Program-made: the position numbers and the translations under genes
The notes under the pieces: generated by a model
Told to the model about the DNA's origin: nothing
What the model saw: the letters and a program-made list of their open reading frames with translations, nothing else
Database searches by the model: none
From: Paenibacillus sp. HW567
GTDB lineage: Bacteria; Bacillota; Bacilli; Paenibacillales; Paenibacillaceae
Length of the DNA stretch: 64,000 bases
Reading direction: 5' to 3'
NCBI RefSeq assembly: GCF_000374185.1
Contig: NZ_KB910518.1
Span: forward strand, 408,667-472,666
Part shown: in pieces, positions 7,410 through 15,985 of the stretch
How positions within the stretch are numbered: the first letter of the stretch is position 1
Layout of the letters: each line of letters starts with the position of its first letter

Positions 7410-8765
7410 ATGTGCGTGTACAATATAGTCGATTACGGTGCGCTGCGGGATAGTCCGGTCGCGGCCACGGACGCGATTGCCGCTGCGATTGAAGCGGCAA
7501 GTGAGGCTGGCGGCGGAACCGTGTACGTTCCGGCGGGAACTTTTCTGACCGGAGCCATTCAGCTCCGCAGCAACATTGAATTGCGGCTCAGTCCGGGAGC
7601 GGTGCTGAGCTTCAGCACTAATCCGCTGGATTATCCGGCGGTGGAATCGAGATGGGAGGGCGTGAAGCGGCAGGTTCACAGCCCGTGTATTTACGGAGCC
7701 GGTCTGGTCAACATCTCCATTACGGGAAGCGGGACCCTCGATGGCAACGGTGCGCCGTGGTGGGATAAGCACCGGAATCAACCCGCAGAGCTGGAGTTTC
7801 CGCGTCCGACCCTGATTGGCTTCATCGGCTGCCGGCGGGTAACCATTCAGGATGTGACGCTGATCAATTCGCCAAGCTGGACGGTGAATCCTATCGGCTG
7901 CAGCAACGTGACCATTCACAATCTGTCGATTCTGAACCCGGCGGATTCGCCGAATACGGACGGCATCAATCCCGAATCCTGCTCGGGGGTTCGCATCAGC
8001 AACTGCAACATCGACGTTGGCGATGATTGCATCGCCATCAAAGCGGGAACCGAAGACACACAGGAGCGTGTTCCCTGCGAGAATATCACCATCACGGGCT
8101 GCACAATGCTTCACGGGCATGGAGCGGTTGTGCTCGGCAGCGAGATGAGCGGCGATATCCGTAATGTGACGATCAGCAATTGTGTGTTCAAGCAGACGGA
8201 CCGCGGCATCCGCATGAAGTCCAGACGGGGACGCGGCGGAATAATTGAGGATATCCGTATCAGCAATATAGTGATGGAGGACGTGATTTGCCCCTTTACC
8301 CTTAATCTGTATTATTTCTGCGGACCGCGCGGCAAGGAGAAATATGTCTGGGACAAAAGCCCGTATCCGATCACGGCCGACACGCCTTGCTTCAGACGGA
8401 TTCATTATGCCAATATTACAGCCCGGAAGGTCCACGCTTCGGCGGGTTTCCTGTATGGGCTTGCGGAGCAGTATGTCTCGGAGATTACCTTCACGAATGT
8501 CGATATCTCGATGGCGGAGAATGCAGTGTCCGGTGCTCCGGATATGATGACAGGCCTTGAGCCGATGAAGGGCCGGGGCTTTTACCTGGGGAATGTAAGA
8601 GATGTGCAGTTCAATCAGGTGACTATTGAGAACCATGAGGGGCCAGCCTTTTACATTGAAAATGGGGAAGAGGTGGAGTTCATCAACTGCCGCTCCAAGA
8701 ACACCGCGAAGCCGGAAAAGCTGGTCGAGCAGGTTACGGTGGAGCCTGTGAACGGTCAAGGGTAA
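7410..8765 (+). CDS. GH28 polygalacturonase-type glycoside hydrolase
   Basis: About 451 residues with the right-handed parallel beta-helix pattern of family 28. The signature residues are visible: 'SPNTDGINPES' (catalytic Asp), 'VGDDCIAIKAG' (Asp pair), 'LHGHGAVVLGSEMSG' (His) and 'DRGIRMKSRRGRGG' (substrate-binding Arg/Lys). The N-terminus begins 'YNIVDYGALRDSPVAATDA', the family's usual first strand, with no secretion signal, so it acts on imported galacturonides, probably as an exo-acting enzyme. AAGGAG lies only three bases before ATG 7410; the GTG at 7416 has better spacing (nine bases) and may be the true start. Last gene of the pectin operon. Confidence 0.92.
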   Translation: MCVYNIVDYGALRDSPVAATDAIAAAIEAASEAGGGTVYVPAGTFLTGAIQLRSNIELRLSPGAVLSFSTNPLDYPAVESRWEGVKRQVHSPCIYGAGLVNISITGSGTLDGNGAPWWDKHRNQPAELEFPRPTLIGFIGCRRVTIQDVTLINSPSWTVNPIGCSNVTIHNLSILNPADSPNTDGINPESCSGVRISNCNIDVGDDCIAIKAGTEDTQERVPCENITITGCTMLHGHGAVVLGSEMSGDIRNVTISNCVFKQTDRGIRMKSRRGRGGIIEDIRISNIVMEDVICPFTLNLYYFCGPRGKEKYVWDKSPYPITADTPCFRRIHYANITARKVHASAGFLYGLAEQYVSEITFTNVDISMAENAVSGAPDMMTGLEPMKGRGFYLGNVRDVQFNQVTIENHEGPAFYIENGEEVEFINCRSKNTAKPEKLVEQVTVEPVNGQG

Positions 8766-8798
8766 TGGAACTGCCGGAACAAAACTTCTGCGCATAAC

Positions 8799-8847
8799 AA
8801 AGGGATGACCAAAGGGCAGCCAATGCAATGCCCCAGGTCATCCCTTT
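8799..8847. terminator. Hairpin between converging operons
   Basis: AAAGGGATGACC (8799-8810) pairs perfectly with GGTCATCCCTTT (8836-8847). It lies between the end of the pectin operon and the end of the opposing siderophore operon, so it probably terminates both; the U-tract is short on the plus strand. Confidence 0.65.
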
Positions 8848-8863
8848 ATGTTCACGTTCCCAG

Positions 8864-9871
8864 TTACTTCTTAAGCAGCAAATAGGCGAAATAAGGCACG
8901 CCGATGAGCGATACCATAATGCCTGCAGGAATACCGTCAGGGTCGGCGAGGTTGCGGCCGACGGTGTCCGCGATCAGGAGCAGCCAGCCGCCGAGCAACA
9001 CCGCAACGGGAATGAACATCTGATTGCGCGGCCCTACCAGCCTTTTGGCAATGTGCGGGGCCATTAGCCCGATGAAGGCGATCCCTCCTGTGACGGATAC
9101 TGCGGCCGCAGCGGAGGCGACAGCAGCCAGGATCAGCACGATACGCTCACGCTCCAGATTGAGACCGACGCCAATGGCTGTTTCTTCGCTCAGACTGAGC
9201 AGGTTGAGTTGTCTTGTTTTGAACAATGTAAAGGGAATGAGCAGGAGCAGCCAGGGCAGCAGCGCCCAGATGAAAGGCCAATCCGTTCCCCAAATATTGC
9301 CGGCAATCCATTTTGCGATAAAATCAACCTTGGCGCGCTCAGCCGAAGAAATAATTACGATCATCACGCCCGACAGCGCCAGGGAGAAGCCTACCCCGAC
9401 CAGCACCAGCCGAATGGGGTCAAGCCCTCTGGTCCGGCTGTATGAGAACAAATAGATACATGCTGCCGTAAGCAGTGCACCTGCAAAAGCGGCCAGCGGC
9501 AGCGCATAAATAAATGCTCCGGCGCTGGCCGGGAAGTACAGGAAAAAAACAGCGACAGCCACGCCTGCGCCGGAATTAATGCCGATGATGCCCGGGTCTG
9601 CCAGGTCGTTGCGGGTAACACTTTGCAGAATCGACCCGGATAATGCCAGGGCCATGCCCGAGAGCAGTGTAATCAGGATTCGCGGCAACCTCACAGAGAA
9701 CAGCACGAAATCCTCCTTGAAGGTTCCGTGGCCGAACAATACCGGAAGCAGCCGGTCAAAGGATAGGGAAGCGTACCCAAGCCCCATGCCGCCCATAGCC
9801 GTCAGCACTATCAGCCCGGTACAGATCAACAGGATCAGACGTTGTTTACGAACGGAGGAGGATGACATCAT
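8864..9871 (-). CDS. Siderophore ABC transporter permease (FecCD family), second subunit
   Basis: 335 residues with about nine to ten hydrophobic segments and the FecCD-family landmarks 'RLPRILITLLSGMALALSGSILQ', 'NDLADPGIIGINSGAGVAV' and 'GGIAFIGLMAPHIAKRLVGP', the last being near the ATPase-coupling region. Its start overlaps the stop of the previous permease (ATGA at 9868-9871), so the two subunits are coupled. It would form the membrane channel for ferric siderophore import with the protein encoded upstream. The ATPase is not encoded in the cluster, as is common for YfiYZ-YfhA-like systems of bacilli. Confidence 0.93.
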   Translation of the reverse strand: MMSSSSVRKQRLILLICTGLIVLTAMGGMGLGYASLSFDRLLPVLFGHGTFKEDFVLFSVRLPRILITLLSGMALALSGSILQSVTRNDLADPGIIGINSGAGVAVAVFFLYFPASAGAFIYALPLAAFAGALLTAACIYLFSYSRTRGLDPIRLVLVGVGFSLALSGVMIVIISSAERAKVDFIAKWIAGNIWGTDWPFIWALLPWLLLLIPFTLFKTRQLNLLSLSEETAIGVGLNLERERIVLILAAVASAAAAVSVTGGIAFIGLMAPHIAKRLVGPRNQMFIPVAVLLGGWLLLIADTVGRNLADPDGIPAGIMVSLIGVPYFAYLLLKK

Positions 9872-10872
9872 GAGAGGGTTTTGCCTCCTTTACGCACAAC
9901 GAACAGGAAGAAAGGCAGGCCCAGCGTCGCCACGACGGCGGCTGTCGGTGTCTCATAAGGCGCGTTGATCGTACGTCCGATAGTATCTGCAAGCAGCATG
10001 AAGGCTGCACCGGTAAATATCGAGACCGGCAGGATATACCGGTAGTCGGTGCCGACAATTCTGCGGACAATATGCGGGATCATCAGCCCCACAAAGGCCA
10101 TGTCCCCAATCAGGGCAACCGATGCTCCGGTCAAAAGGATAATGAGAATGAACAGTGTTGCTTTGACGAATACCAGCCTCTGACCCAGACCGATAGCGAC
10201 CTCATCGCTTAGGCTCAGAATGGTTAATTGTCCTGAAAAAGCCAGCGCCGCCACGATCCCGAGAAGAATAACCGGCGCAATGGCCTGGAGTTGTCCCCAG
10301 GTTGTGCCAATCAATCCGCCGGCCGTCCACATGGACACATCCTTGGATATTTTGAAGGCAATGGTGACGCTGCTTGCGATGGCATATAAAAATGCAGACA
10401 CGGCTGCACCGGCGAGGATGATGCGGATAGGTGACAGTCGACCTTGCCTCATCGAACCAAGCGCGAGAACCAGGGCGGCTCCCAGAGCGGCACCGAAGAA
10501 GCAAGCGATCATGATTCCAAAATAGTTCAGCCCCGGCAGAAATACCAACGTAAGTGCAAGCGCCATGTTGGCACCGGAGGTCAGGCCCAGCAGGCCCGGA
10601 TCGGCCAGGGGATTGCGCGTAACCCCCTGCATTATGGCACCGGACACGGCAAAAGCTGCACCGATCAGAGCTGCGGCCAGCTCGCGCGGCAGCCGGATCT
10701 CACGCAGAATAAGCACGTTGTCTGCCGTAGAGCCGGAAGTTATAGCCAGCCACAGGTCATGCAGCGTTGTTTCCTTGGCTCCGAAAATCATAGCGGCCAG
10801 GAAGAACAGGAGCATTGCCAGCATGCTGCCAAGCAGCTTGTACAAGAAGGGAGCTTTCTTCGCGTTCATCAT
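9868..10872 (-). CDS. Siderophore ABC transporter permease (FecCD family), first subunit
   Basis: 334 residues; FecCD landmarks include 'REIRLPRELAAALIGAAFAV', 'NPLADPGLLGLTSGANMALA' and 'GDMAFVGLMIPHIVRRIVG'. It starts five bases after the binding-protein gene ends, so both are in one operon. It is the pair partner of the following permease. Similar tandem permeases in Bacillus (YfiZ/YfhA, YfmD/YfmE) import hydroxamate or citrate-type siderophores; which one applies here cannot be read from the sequence. Confidence 0.93.
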   Translation of the reverse strand: MMNAKKAPFLYKLLGSMLAMLLFFLAAMIFGAKETTLHDLWLAITSGSTADNVLILREIRLPRELAAALIGAAFAVSGAIMQGVTRNPLADPGLLGLTSGANMALALTLVFLPGLNYFGIMIACFFGAALGAALVLALGSMRQGRLSPIRIILAGAAVSAFLYAIASSVTIAFKISKDVSMWTAGGLIGTTWGQLQAIAPVILLGIVAALAFSGQLTILSLSDEVAIGLGQRLVFVKATLFILIILLTGASVALIGDMAFVGLMIPHIVRRIVGTDYRYILPVSIFTGAAFMLLADTIGRTINAPYETPTAAVVATLGLPFFLFVVRKGGKTLS

Positions 10873-10877
10873 GCGTA

Positions 10878-11822
10878 TTACTTGCCAAGGAAGCTTTTCT
10901 CGAAGAATTCAAGCTGGTATTCCAGACTGAGCGGATCGTTGAAGTAGAAGGCCTTGGCATCGGCCTCGAAGACGCGGTTGTTTTTGACGGCCGGAATGCT
11001 CTTATAGATTTCTGTGTTCTGGAAGGAATTATCCTCATCCGCATTTTTGCTGAAAATAATATAGTCGCCCATATAGTCCTTGAGAACTTCCGTCGAGAGG
11101 GCAACATAACCGTCCGTTTTTGTTCCTTCCTTCACTTTTTCGGGCATGCCCAGCTTGAAATCTCCATAGAGCAGCTCTGTGCCGCGTCCAAAGTTATATC
11201 CGTATACATACAGTTGCTTATTGAAAGTCTCAATGACCGAGACGGTCGCATTCTCGCCTATTTTTGCTCTGATTTCTTCTCCGGCTTTTTGGGTGCGGAC
11301 CTTGAACTCATCGACCCAAGCCTGGGCTTCCTTCTCTTTATTCAGCAATTTCCCGACTTCAAGCTGCTGGGTCAAATAATCAACTTTATTGTAGGTATAA
11401 GTAACGGTTGGTGCGATTTGCTTGAATTTATCAATGTTCTTGATGTCGGACAGCCCGATAATCAGATCCGGCTGCAGCTCAATGATCTTCTCCACGCTTT
11501 CATCACTGACGGCTTCAACATCTTTGAGCTTCTCTTCAAAGCGCGGATTGGTTTTGGACATTTCGTCTACGCCCACTACAGGCACACCCAGCGCCATAAC
11601 ATTACCGGTTAAAAATCTTGTAAGCACAACGACACGCTGCGGGTTCTTCGGAACCTCAACCGGTCCATTTTCGGATTGATAGGTGAAGGTGCCGCTCTCC
11701 GGCTCAGAGGATGCTGCCGCAGGCGGGCTGCTTGCAGTACTTGCATCTTTGGCCCCATTTCCGCCGCAGGCGCTGAGTGCGATTCCCAAAATAAGTACCA
11801 GCGGAATAAATATCTTTTTCAT
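10878..11822 (-). CDS. Ferric siderophore-binding lipoprotein
   Basis: 314 residues with a lipoprotein signal (positively charged MKK, hydrophobic stretch, lipobox ending 'IALSAC') and a Ser/Ala-rich linker. The mature part follows the periplasmic-binding fold of the FhuD/FepB class: 'PQRVVVLTRFLTGNVMALGV', 'IIELQPDLIIGLSD' and 'YGRGTELLYGDFKLGMP'-like segments. It captures the ferric siderophore outside the membrane and passes it to the two FecCD permeases downstream. A Fur-like box lies in its promoter region, so iron-repressed expression is expected. Confidence 0.92.
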   Translation of the reverse strand: MKKIFIPLVLILGIALSACGGNGAKDASTASSPPAAASSEPESGTFTYQSENGPVEVPKNPQRVVVLTRFLTGNVMALGVPVVGVDEMSKTNPRFEEKLKDVEAVSDESVEKIIELQPDLIIGLSDIKNIDKFKQIAPTVTYTYNKVDYLTQQLEVGKLLNKEKEAQAWVDEFKVRTQKAGEEIRAKIGENATVSVIETFNKQLYVYGYNFGRGTELLYGDFKLGMPEKVKEGTKTDGYVALSTEVLKDYMGDYIIFSKNADEDNSFQNTEIYKSIPAVKNNRVFEADAKAFYFNDPLSLEYQLEFFEKSFLGK

Positions 11823-11896
11823 AAAATGATTCTCTCCCCTTTGTCGAATGGCAGTGTTCCAGTGAACAATTCAAATGATCAGCTTTGTTTGTGGTT

Positions 11897-11915
11897 GATT
11901 ATGAGAATCATTCGC
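11897..11915. promoter_or_regulatory. Fur-box-like operator
   Basis: GATTATGAGAATCATTCGC matches the 19-bp Fur consensus GATAATGATAATCATTATC at 15 positions. It lies 75 bp upstream of the siderophore-binding protein gene and overlaps a plausible -10 (CATAAT on the minus strand). A second partial match, GTAATCATTAT, follows at 11920-11930. Position and match support iron repression by Fur. Confidence 0.7.
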
Positions 11916-11985
11916 ATTTGTAATCATTATAGGGATCACTTCTGCGGGTAACCATGCCTTTTTGTTAGGGAAAAGCCTTGGATTA

Positions 11986-13635
11986 TTATTGGGCTTCAAA
12001 CAAGGCTACAGCGCGTGCGAGCTGCAGACGAATCGAAGCCGGATTATAAGGAACCCATTCATGCAGATCGAGCAAATGGATTCTCTTCTGCTGTACGGCT
12101 GGAAGCTGGCTCCAATAGGGGGAGTGAAAGACCGCTTCCGAGTGCGCGGTGGAGCCTTTGGCATCGGGAAATACAATGACCAGGAACCGGTCACCTGCAT
12201 AATCTGCAAGCTCTGATACGTCAACGGGAGTCGAATGAAACCGGTCGCCCAGCTTCTCTATCTCCGCCTCAATCAAGGCCGGCGCTCTCAGTCTAAGCGA
12301 TTGGTAGATTACATAACCGGCGTTTCTGGCTCCGTAAATGAGCAGACCGTCCGGTTTGATGACGAGAATGGTCACGATATCCTTAACCGCTTCGCTGTGC
12401 TGCACCAATGTGCGGGCTTCCTCCTCTTCTTGCTCGAACTCCGCCAGCCACTGCTCCGCCCGTTCCTTCCGCTGAACCGTTTTGGCGATGAGCCGCAGGT
12501 GGTCCTTCCACCCCAGCTCCATCCACGGAACTTCCACAATAGGCGCTACACCCCACAACTGCGCGGAATTTAATCCAAATTCCTCTATATGCTGCTTGGC
12601 TGCAATAATCAAATCAACGTCCGCTTCAAGCAATGCTGATTTCATCTGTTCGACGGAGCTGCTTGTACTAATGAACTTCATCGACTGCGGAGGCTCCTGG
12701 TCAGCAAGGTTCAAATATTCACTGCTCTCCGAAATCGTGACTGCCGGCTCCAGTCCAAGCAGCAGTAAATGGCTGGCATACGGAGTGAGCATGACCGCTA
12801 CCCGCTGGAACACTGTACGGCTATAGCCCGACGGGGATGCGCCTGTCTGCTGCTTGAAACGGCGGCTGAGATAGAATTCATCCTTATAGCCTACCTTCAG
12901 TGCAATATCCCTGAGCGTGCCCGAGCCGTTAAGCAACAGTCCCATAGCATGGTGGATTCGCAGCCGGGACAAATATTCATTGGGCGAGAAACCCGTAAGC
13001 TGCTTGAAAAGCGTCGAATAATGGGAGAGGCTTACCCCCGCCATCGCAGCCAGGTGCTGCCGTGTTATTTTTTCGCTAAAATGATTCTCCAGGTAGGTAA
13101 TGCTGCGTTCCATGGATGGCTGCTCAGTGACAGCGTGTCTCTCTTCCTGGTGCTCCAGCACTTGCAGAATAATCTGATGGAACAGGATCTGATTCTGTAC
13201 ATGGCGTTTTTCGTGATCCGGCAGGCGATGGAGATACAGCTCTTTCATTTGGGATAAAATAGCCGGCTCACAGGGGAGCAGCAGCAGCTTAGCTGAGGCA
13301 ATTTCGCTTTCCCGCAGCATCGCATGGGCAGGCAGTGTCTGTATCTGATCTTGAACGCCGATAGCGAGCTTATAGGCATGGAACGGCTGCTGGAGAACTG
13401 TAGCTACAGAAGCCGGAGTATTCGCGGGAAGAAGAACCACGCTTCCTTCCGTAAGCTCATAAGTCTGATTATTGAGTTCCAGGCTGCCGCTGCCGGCGGC
13501 AAGGACAAGCAGTACGGCTCTGTTCTCGTGTATATGGACTCTCGGCAGATTTGAGGTTCCGTAGATCGACTGAATACTGTCAGCGGTATATAAAGGAAAA
13601 TGGGATTCAGCCCATTCCGGGTTCAAATTATTCAA
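11986..13635 (-). CDS. AraC-type regulator fused to a siderophore-binding domain (Btr-like)
   Basis: 549 residues from a TTG start at 13635, chosen because GGAGG lies seven bases upstream; upstream in-frame ATG has no such site. Three parts: an N-terminal sensory region (about 1-165), a double helix-turn-helix AraC domain (about 170-280: 'ITRQHLAAMAGVSLSHYSTLF' and 'LRDIALKVGYKDEFYLSRRFK'), and a C-terminal region (about 285-549) resembling ferric siderophore-binding proteins ('PSGYSRTVFQRVAVMLTPYA' leading into it). In Bacillus subtilis the related Btr binds bacillibactin and activates its uptake genes. Its position directly upstream of siderophore uptake genes suggests it activates them when the cognate siderophore enters the cell. 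Confidence 0.88.
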   Translation of the reverse strand: MNNLNPEWAESHFPLYTADSIQSIYGTSNLPRVHIHENRAVLLVLAAGSGSLELNNQTYELTEGSVVLLPANTPASVATVLQQPFHAYKLAIGVQDQIQTLPAHAMLRESEIASAKLLLLPCEPAILSQMKELYLHRLPDHEKRHVQNQILFHQIILQVLEHQEERHAVTEQPSMERSITYLENHFSEKITRQHLAAMAGVSLSHYSTLFKQLTGFSPNEYLSRLRIHHAMGLLLNGSGTLRDIALKVGYKDEFYLSRRFKQQTGASPSGYSRTVFQRVAVMLTPYASHLLLLGLEPAVTISESSEYLNLADQEPPQSMKFISTSSSVEQMKSALLEADVDLIIAAKQHIEEFGLNSAQLWGVAPIVEVPWMELGWKDHLRLIAKTVQRKERAEQWLAEFEQEEEEARTLVQHSEAVKDIVTILVIKPDGLLIYGARNAGYVIYQSLRLRAPALIEAEIEKLGDRFHSTPVDVSELADYAGDRFLVIVFPDAKGSTAHSEAVFHSPYWSQLPAVQQKRIHLLDLHEWVPYNPASIRLQLARAVALFEAQ

Positions 13636-13819
13636 GACAAAGCCTCCAATCCTGTAAAGATACATACTTCTTCATGTTCAGTGTTCTAATTATAACGTTT
13701 GCCGCCCTTCTGCGTAATATATTTACCCGGACTGGGGAATTCATGATATAGAGCTTCTTTTTTTGGGGATATGGAGTATGTGTGCTAGTAAAGGCGGTCA
13801 AGCTGGCTCTTGATTTCTT

Positions 13820-13865
13820 TTGCAAAATAGAGGGCCGGAGGTTATAATTAGTACCAAGTACTAAT
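13820..13865 (+). promoter_or_regulatory. fabH promoter with FapR operator
   Basis: TTGCAA (13820-13825), a 17-bp spacer and a perfect TATAAT (13843-13848) form a strong sigma-A promoter. The operator ATTAGTACCAAGTACTAAT (13847-13865) begins inside the -10 and covers the expected start point; it matches the FapR consensus TTAGTACCTRRTACTAA closely. A degenerate half follows (GATACTAAG, 13870-13878). FapR represses fatty-acid genes and is released by malonyl-CoA; fapR itself is not in this window. Confidence 0.9.
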
Positions 13866-13894
13866 ATCAGATACTAAGTTATGGGGTGAACCTC

Positions 13895-14905
13895 TTGAAA
13901 GGTGCCAAAATAACCGCAATTGGAGCTTATGTTCCGGCCCGGAGACTTACGAACCACGACCTGGAGCAGATCGTGGATACCGATGATGAGTGGATTGTCC
14001 AGCGGACCGGAATCCGCGAACGCAGAATCAGCCGCGAGGACGAATATACCAGTGATTTATGTGCAGCCGCTGTGCTGGATCTGATGAATCGTTATGGCAA
14101 AAGCGTACAGGATGTCGATATGATTCTCGTCGCAACAAGCACGCCTGATTTTTCTTTTCCTTCAGTTGCGTCTATCCTGCAGAACCGTCTGGGCATTCCG
14201 GCCACGGCCGGAGCCATAGATATGAGCGCTGCCTGCGCCGGATTCGTCTATGCACTGCATACGGCGCATGCCTATGTCGCTTCCGGGCTGCACCGTAAGG
14301 TGCTGGTGGTTGGCGCGGATGCCTTGTCCAAAATCACGGACTATACCGACCGGAGCACCTGTATCCTGTTTGGTGACGGAGCGGGGGCGGTGCTGGTGGA
14401 GAGCGACGCGCAGCAGGACAGCTTCACCGGGTTCCATATGGGCAGCGACGGCAGCGGGGCGCATCATGTGTACCGCACAAACCTGTCGCATAAGGTGAAT
14501 GAGGTTGATCTGATAGATACCGGCAAGCTGGTGCAAAATGGCCGCGAGGTTTTCCGGTGGGCGGTGCGAACCGTGCCTCAGGGGGTGCAGCAGGTACTGA
14601 ATAATGCAGGCGCTAGCATGGAGCAGGTGGATTGGTTCATTCCGCACAGCGCCAATCTGCGCATGATCGAGCCTATCTGCGAACGGATGAATTACCCGTT
14701 TGAGCAGGCTTTATACAGCCTGGAGTACTTCGGCAACACCTCGGCCGCAAGCATTCCGCTTGCCCTGGACCTGGGTGTCCGCGAAGGCAAGGTGGTGAAC
14801 GGCCAGCAGGTTCTGCTGTACGGCTTCGGCGCCGGACTCACGCATGCCGGCCTGCTGATGAAGCTGGCGCTGGACCCCGAGGTGTCGCGGCCTGCTCCGC
14901 TATAA
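13895..14905 (+). CDS. fabH: 3-oxoacyl-[ACP] synthase III
   Basis: 336 residues from TTG 13895, preceded by GGGGTGA at the right distance; this gives an N-terminus (KGAKITAIGAYVPARRLTN) that lines up with FabH proteins, while the GTG three codons earlier has no ribosome binding site. It condenses acyl-CoA primers with malonyl-ACP to start fatty-acid synthesis in the cytoplasm. The catalytic triad is present: Cys about 114 in 'SAACAGF', His about 251 in 'FIPHSANLR' and Asn about 281 in 'YFGNTSAAS'. The gene stands alone under a FapR operator; the sequence resembles the FabHB (YhfB) branch, which favours branched primers. Confidence 0.93.
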   Translation: MKGAKITAIGAYVPARRLTNHDLEQIVDTDDEWIVQRTGIRERRISREDEYTSDLCAAAVLDLMNRYGKSVQDVDMILVATSTPDFSFPSVASILQNRLGIPATAGAIDMSAACAGFVYALHTAHAYVASGLHRKVLVVGADALSKITDYTDRSTCILFGDGAGAVLVESDAQQDSFTGFHMGSDGSGAHHVYRTNLSHKVNEVDLIDTGKLVQNGREVFRWAVRTVPQGVQQVLNNAGASMEQVDWFIPHSANLRMIEPICERMNYPFEQALYSLEYFGNTSAASIPLALDLGVREGKVVNGQQVLLYGFGAGLTHAGLLMKLALDPEVSRPAPL

Positions 14906-15021
14906 GGGGCACAAAGTAGTAAACGTGTTTTGAGCAATGTGTATGGTAAGTAGTGTAAGAGAGAGTATAGTTTGCTGCAGTCCAGGCCAATAGTTCTCTT
15001 ATTTGTCGGACGTTCGCAGCA

Positions 15022-15272
15022 GCAGTTCAGCACCCGGTACAGAGCTTAGTGTTGGAAGTGACAGTTGAGTTCCCGGAATTGAGCTTAGTGTTCGAAGTGA
15101 CAGTTGGGCACTCGGAGTAAAGCTTAGTGTTGGGAGCAAGTGTTGAGCACCCGGTGTAGAGCTTAGTGTTGGGAGTGACAGTTGTGTCCCCGGAGTATAG
15201 CTTAGTGTTGGAAGTGACAGTTGAGTCCTCGGAATTGAGTCTTAGTGTTGGGAGTGACAGTTCAGCACTCAG
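15022..15272. repeat. 39-bp tandem repeat, about 6.3 copies
   Basis: A degenerate tandem array with period exactly 39 bp: the marker CTTAGTG starts at 15045, 15084, 15123, 15162 and 15201, then at 15241 (one extra base). The consensus reads roughly GCTTAGTGTTGGAAGTGACAG followed by a variable TTGAGNNCCCGGA-type stretch. Because 39 is a multiple of three, the minus strand stays open and would encode a 13-residue repeat (TSNTKLYSG...), but there is no ribosome binding site and no family match, so it is treated as non-coding. It lies between fabH and the duplicated block at 15302. Confidence 0.85.
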
Positions 15273-15301
15273 ACCCAAGCTTGATGCGCGCAAATTCGTT
15301 T

Positions 15302-15830
15302 AATTGTACTTTGTGCAGTAAAATCGCTCATTTTTCGGGTGAAATTCGTTTTAACTGCACTTTGTACAGCAGAATTTCAATATTTCCGCTTTTTTCGGAT
15401 GCTGGGCTCATTTTAATTGCACAAAGTGCAATAGACCTGCTGAATGGCCGATTATTGGCGATTGTTATTGCACAAAGTGCAATTAGCCGACTGTTGGTGC
15501 ATAAACACTCATACCGCTCGTTCGCGGTACTTCAGACGGTGAAATTTTAGGATAGAGCAGAGAGAATTGTACTTTGTGCAGTAAAATCGCTCATTTTTCG
15601 GGTGAAATTCGTTTTAACTGCACTTTGTACAGCAGAATTTCAATATTTCCGCTTTTTTCGGATGCTGGGCTCATTTTAATTGCACAAAGTGCAATAGACC
15701 TGCTGAATGGCCGATTATTGGCGATTGTTATTGCACAAAGTGCAATTAGCCGACTGTTGGTGCATAGACACTCATGCCGCTCGTTCGCGGTACTTCAGAC
15801 GGTGAAATTTTAGGATAGAGCAGAGAGAAT
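15302..15830. repeat. 263-bp tandem duplication carrying a 2+2 palindrome element
   Basis: Two copies, 15302-15564 and 15565-15827, differ at only two positions that I can see, so the duplication is recent. Each copy has four related palindromic motifs: TGTACTTTGTGCA (15305), TGCACTTTGTACA (15356), TTGCACAAAGTGCAA (15417) and the same again (15468). Spacings are 51, about 61 and 51 bp; the first two face one way, the last two the other. The copies also include the tail ending at AGCAGAGAGAAT. No convincing gene is present. Confidence 0.9.
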
Positions 15831-15950
15831 AATACTGGGGAATATGATGAAGCATAAGGAACAATGAGGCCTTGCGAGATAATGAGGCATTAGGATGAAT
15901 ACAAGGAGTATTTCCAGCAAAAATAAGAGATATGTATGAATGCTCAGTTT

Positions 15951-15979
15951 TTGCAGCGGCCGATGTTGTGTGCTATGAT
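15951..15979 (+). promoter_or_regulatory. Promoter of a possible small RNA
   Basis: TTGCAG (15951-15956), a 17-bp spacer and TATGAT (15974-15979) form a good sigma-A type promoter in a region with no gene. A strong intrinsic terminator follows 110 bp downstream. Confidence 0.5.
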
Positions 15980-15985
15980 GTAGAA

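Noticed and set aside
7389..8828. Long minus-strand frame (479 codons) over the GH28 gene
   Set aside because: Antisense shadow of a gene with clear catalytic motifs; composition and lack of start signal are those of a chance frame.
15022..15272. CRISPR-like array
   Set aside because: The repeats are directly tandem with no unique spacers, the period is 39 bp throughout, and there are no cas genes in the window.
15245..15813. Two similar small frames (101 and 79 codons) in the duplicated block
   Set aside because: They run through the palindromic motifs, have no ribosome binding site, and their similarity only reflects the 263-bp duplication.
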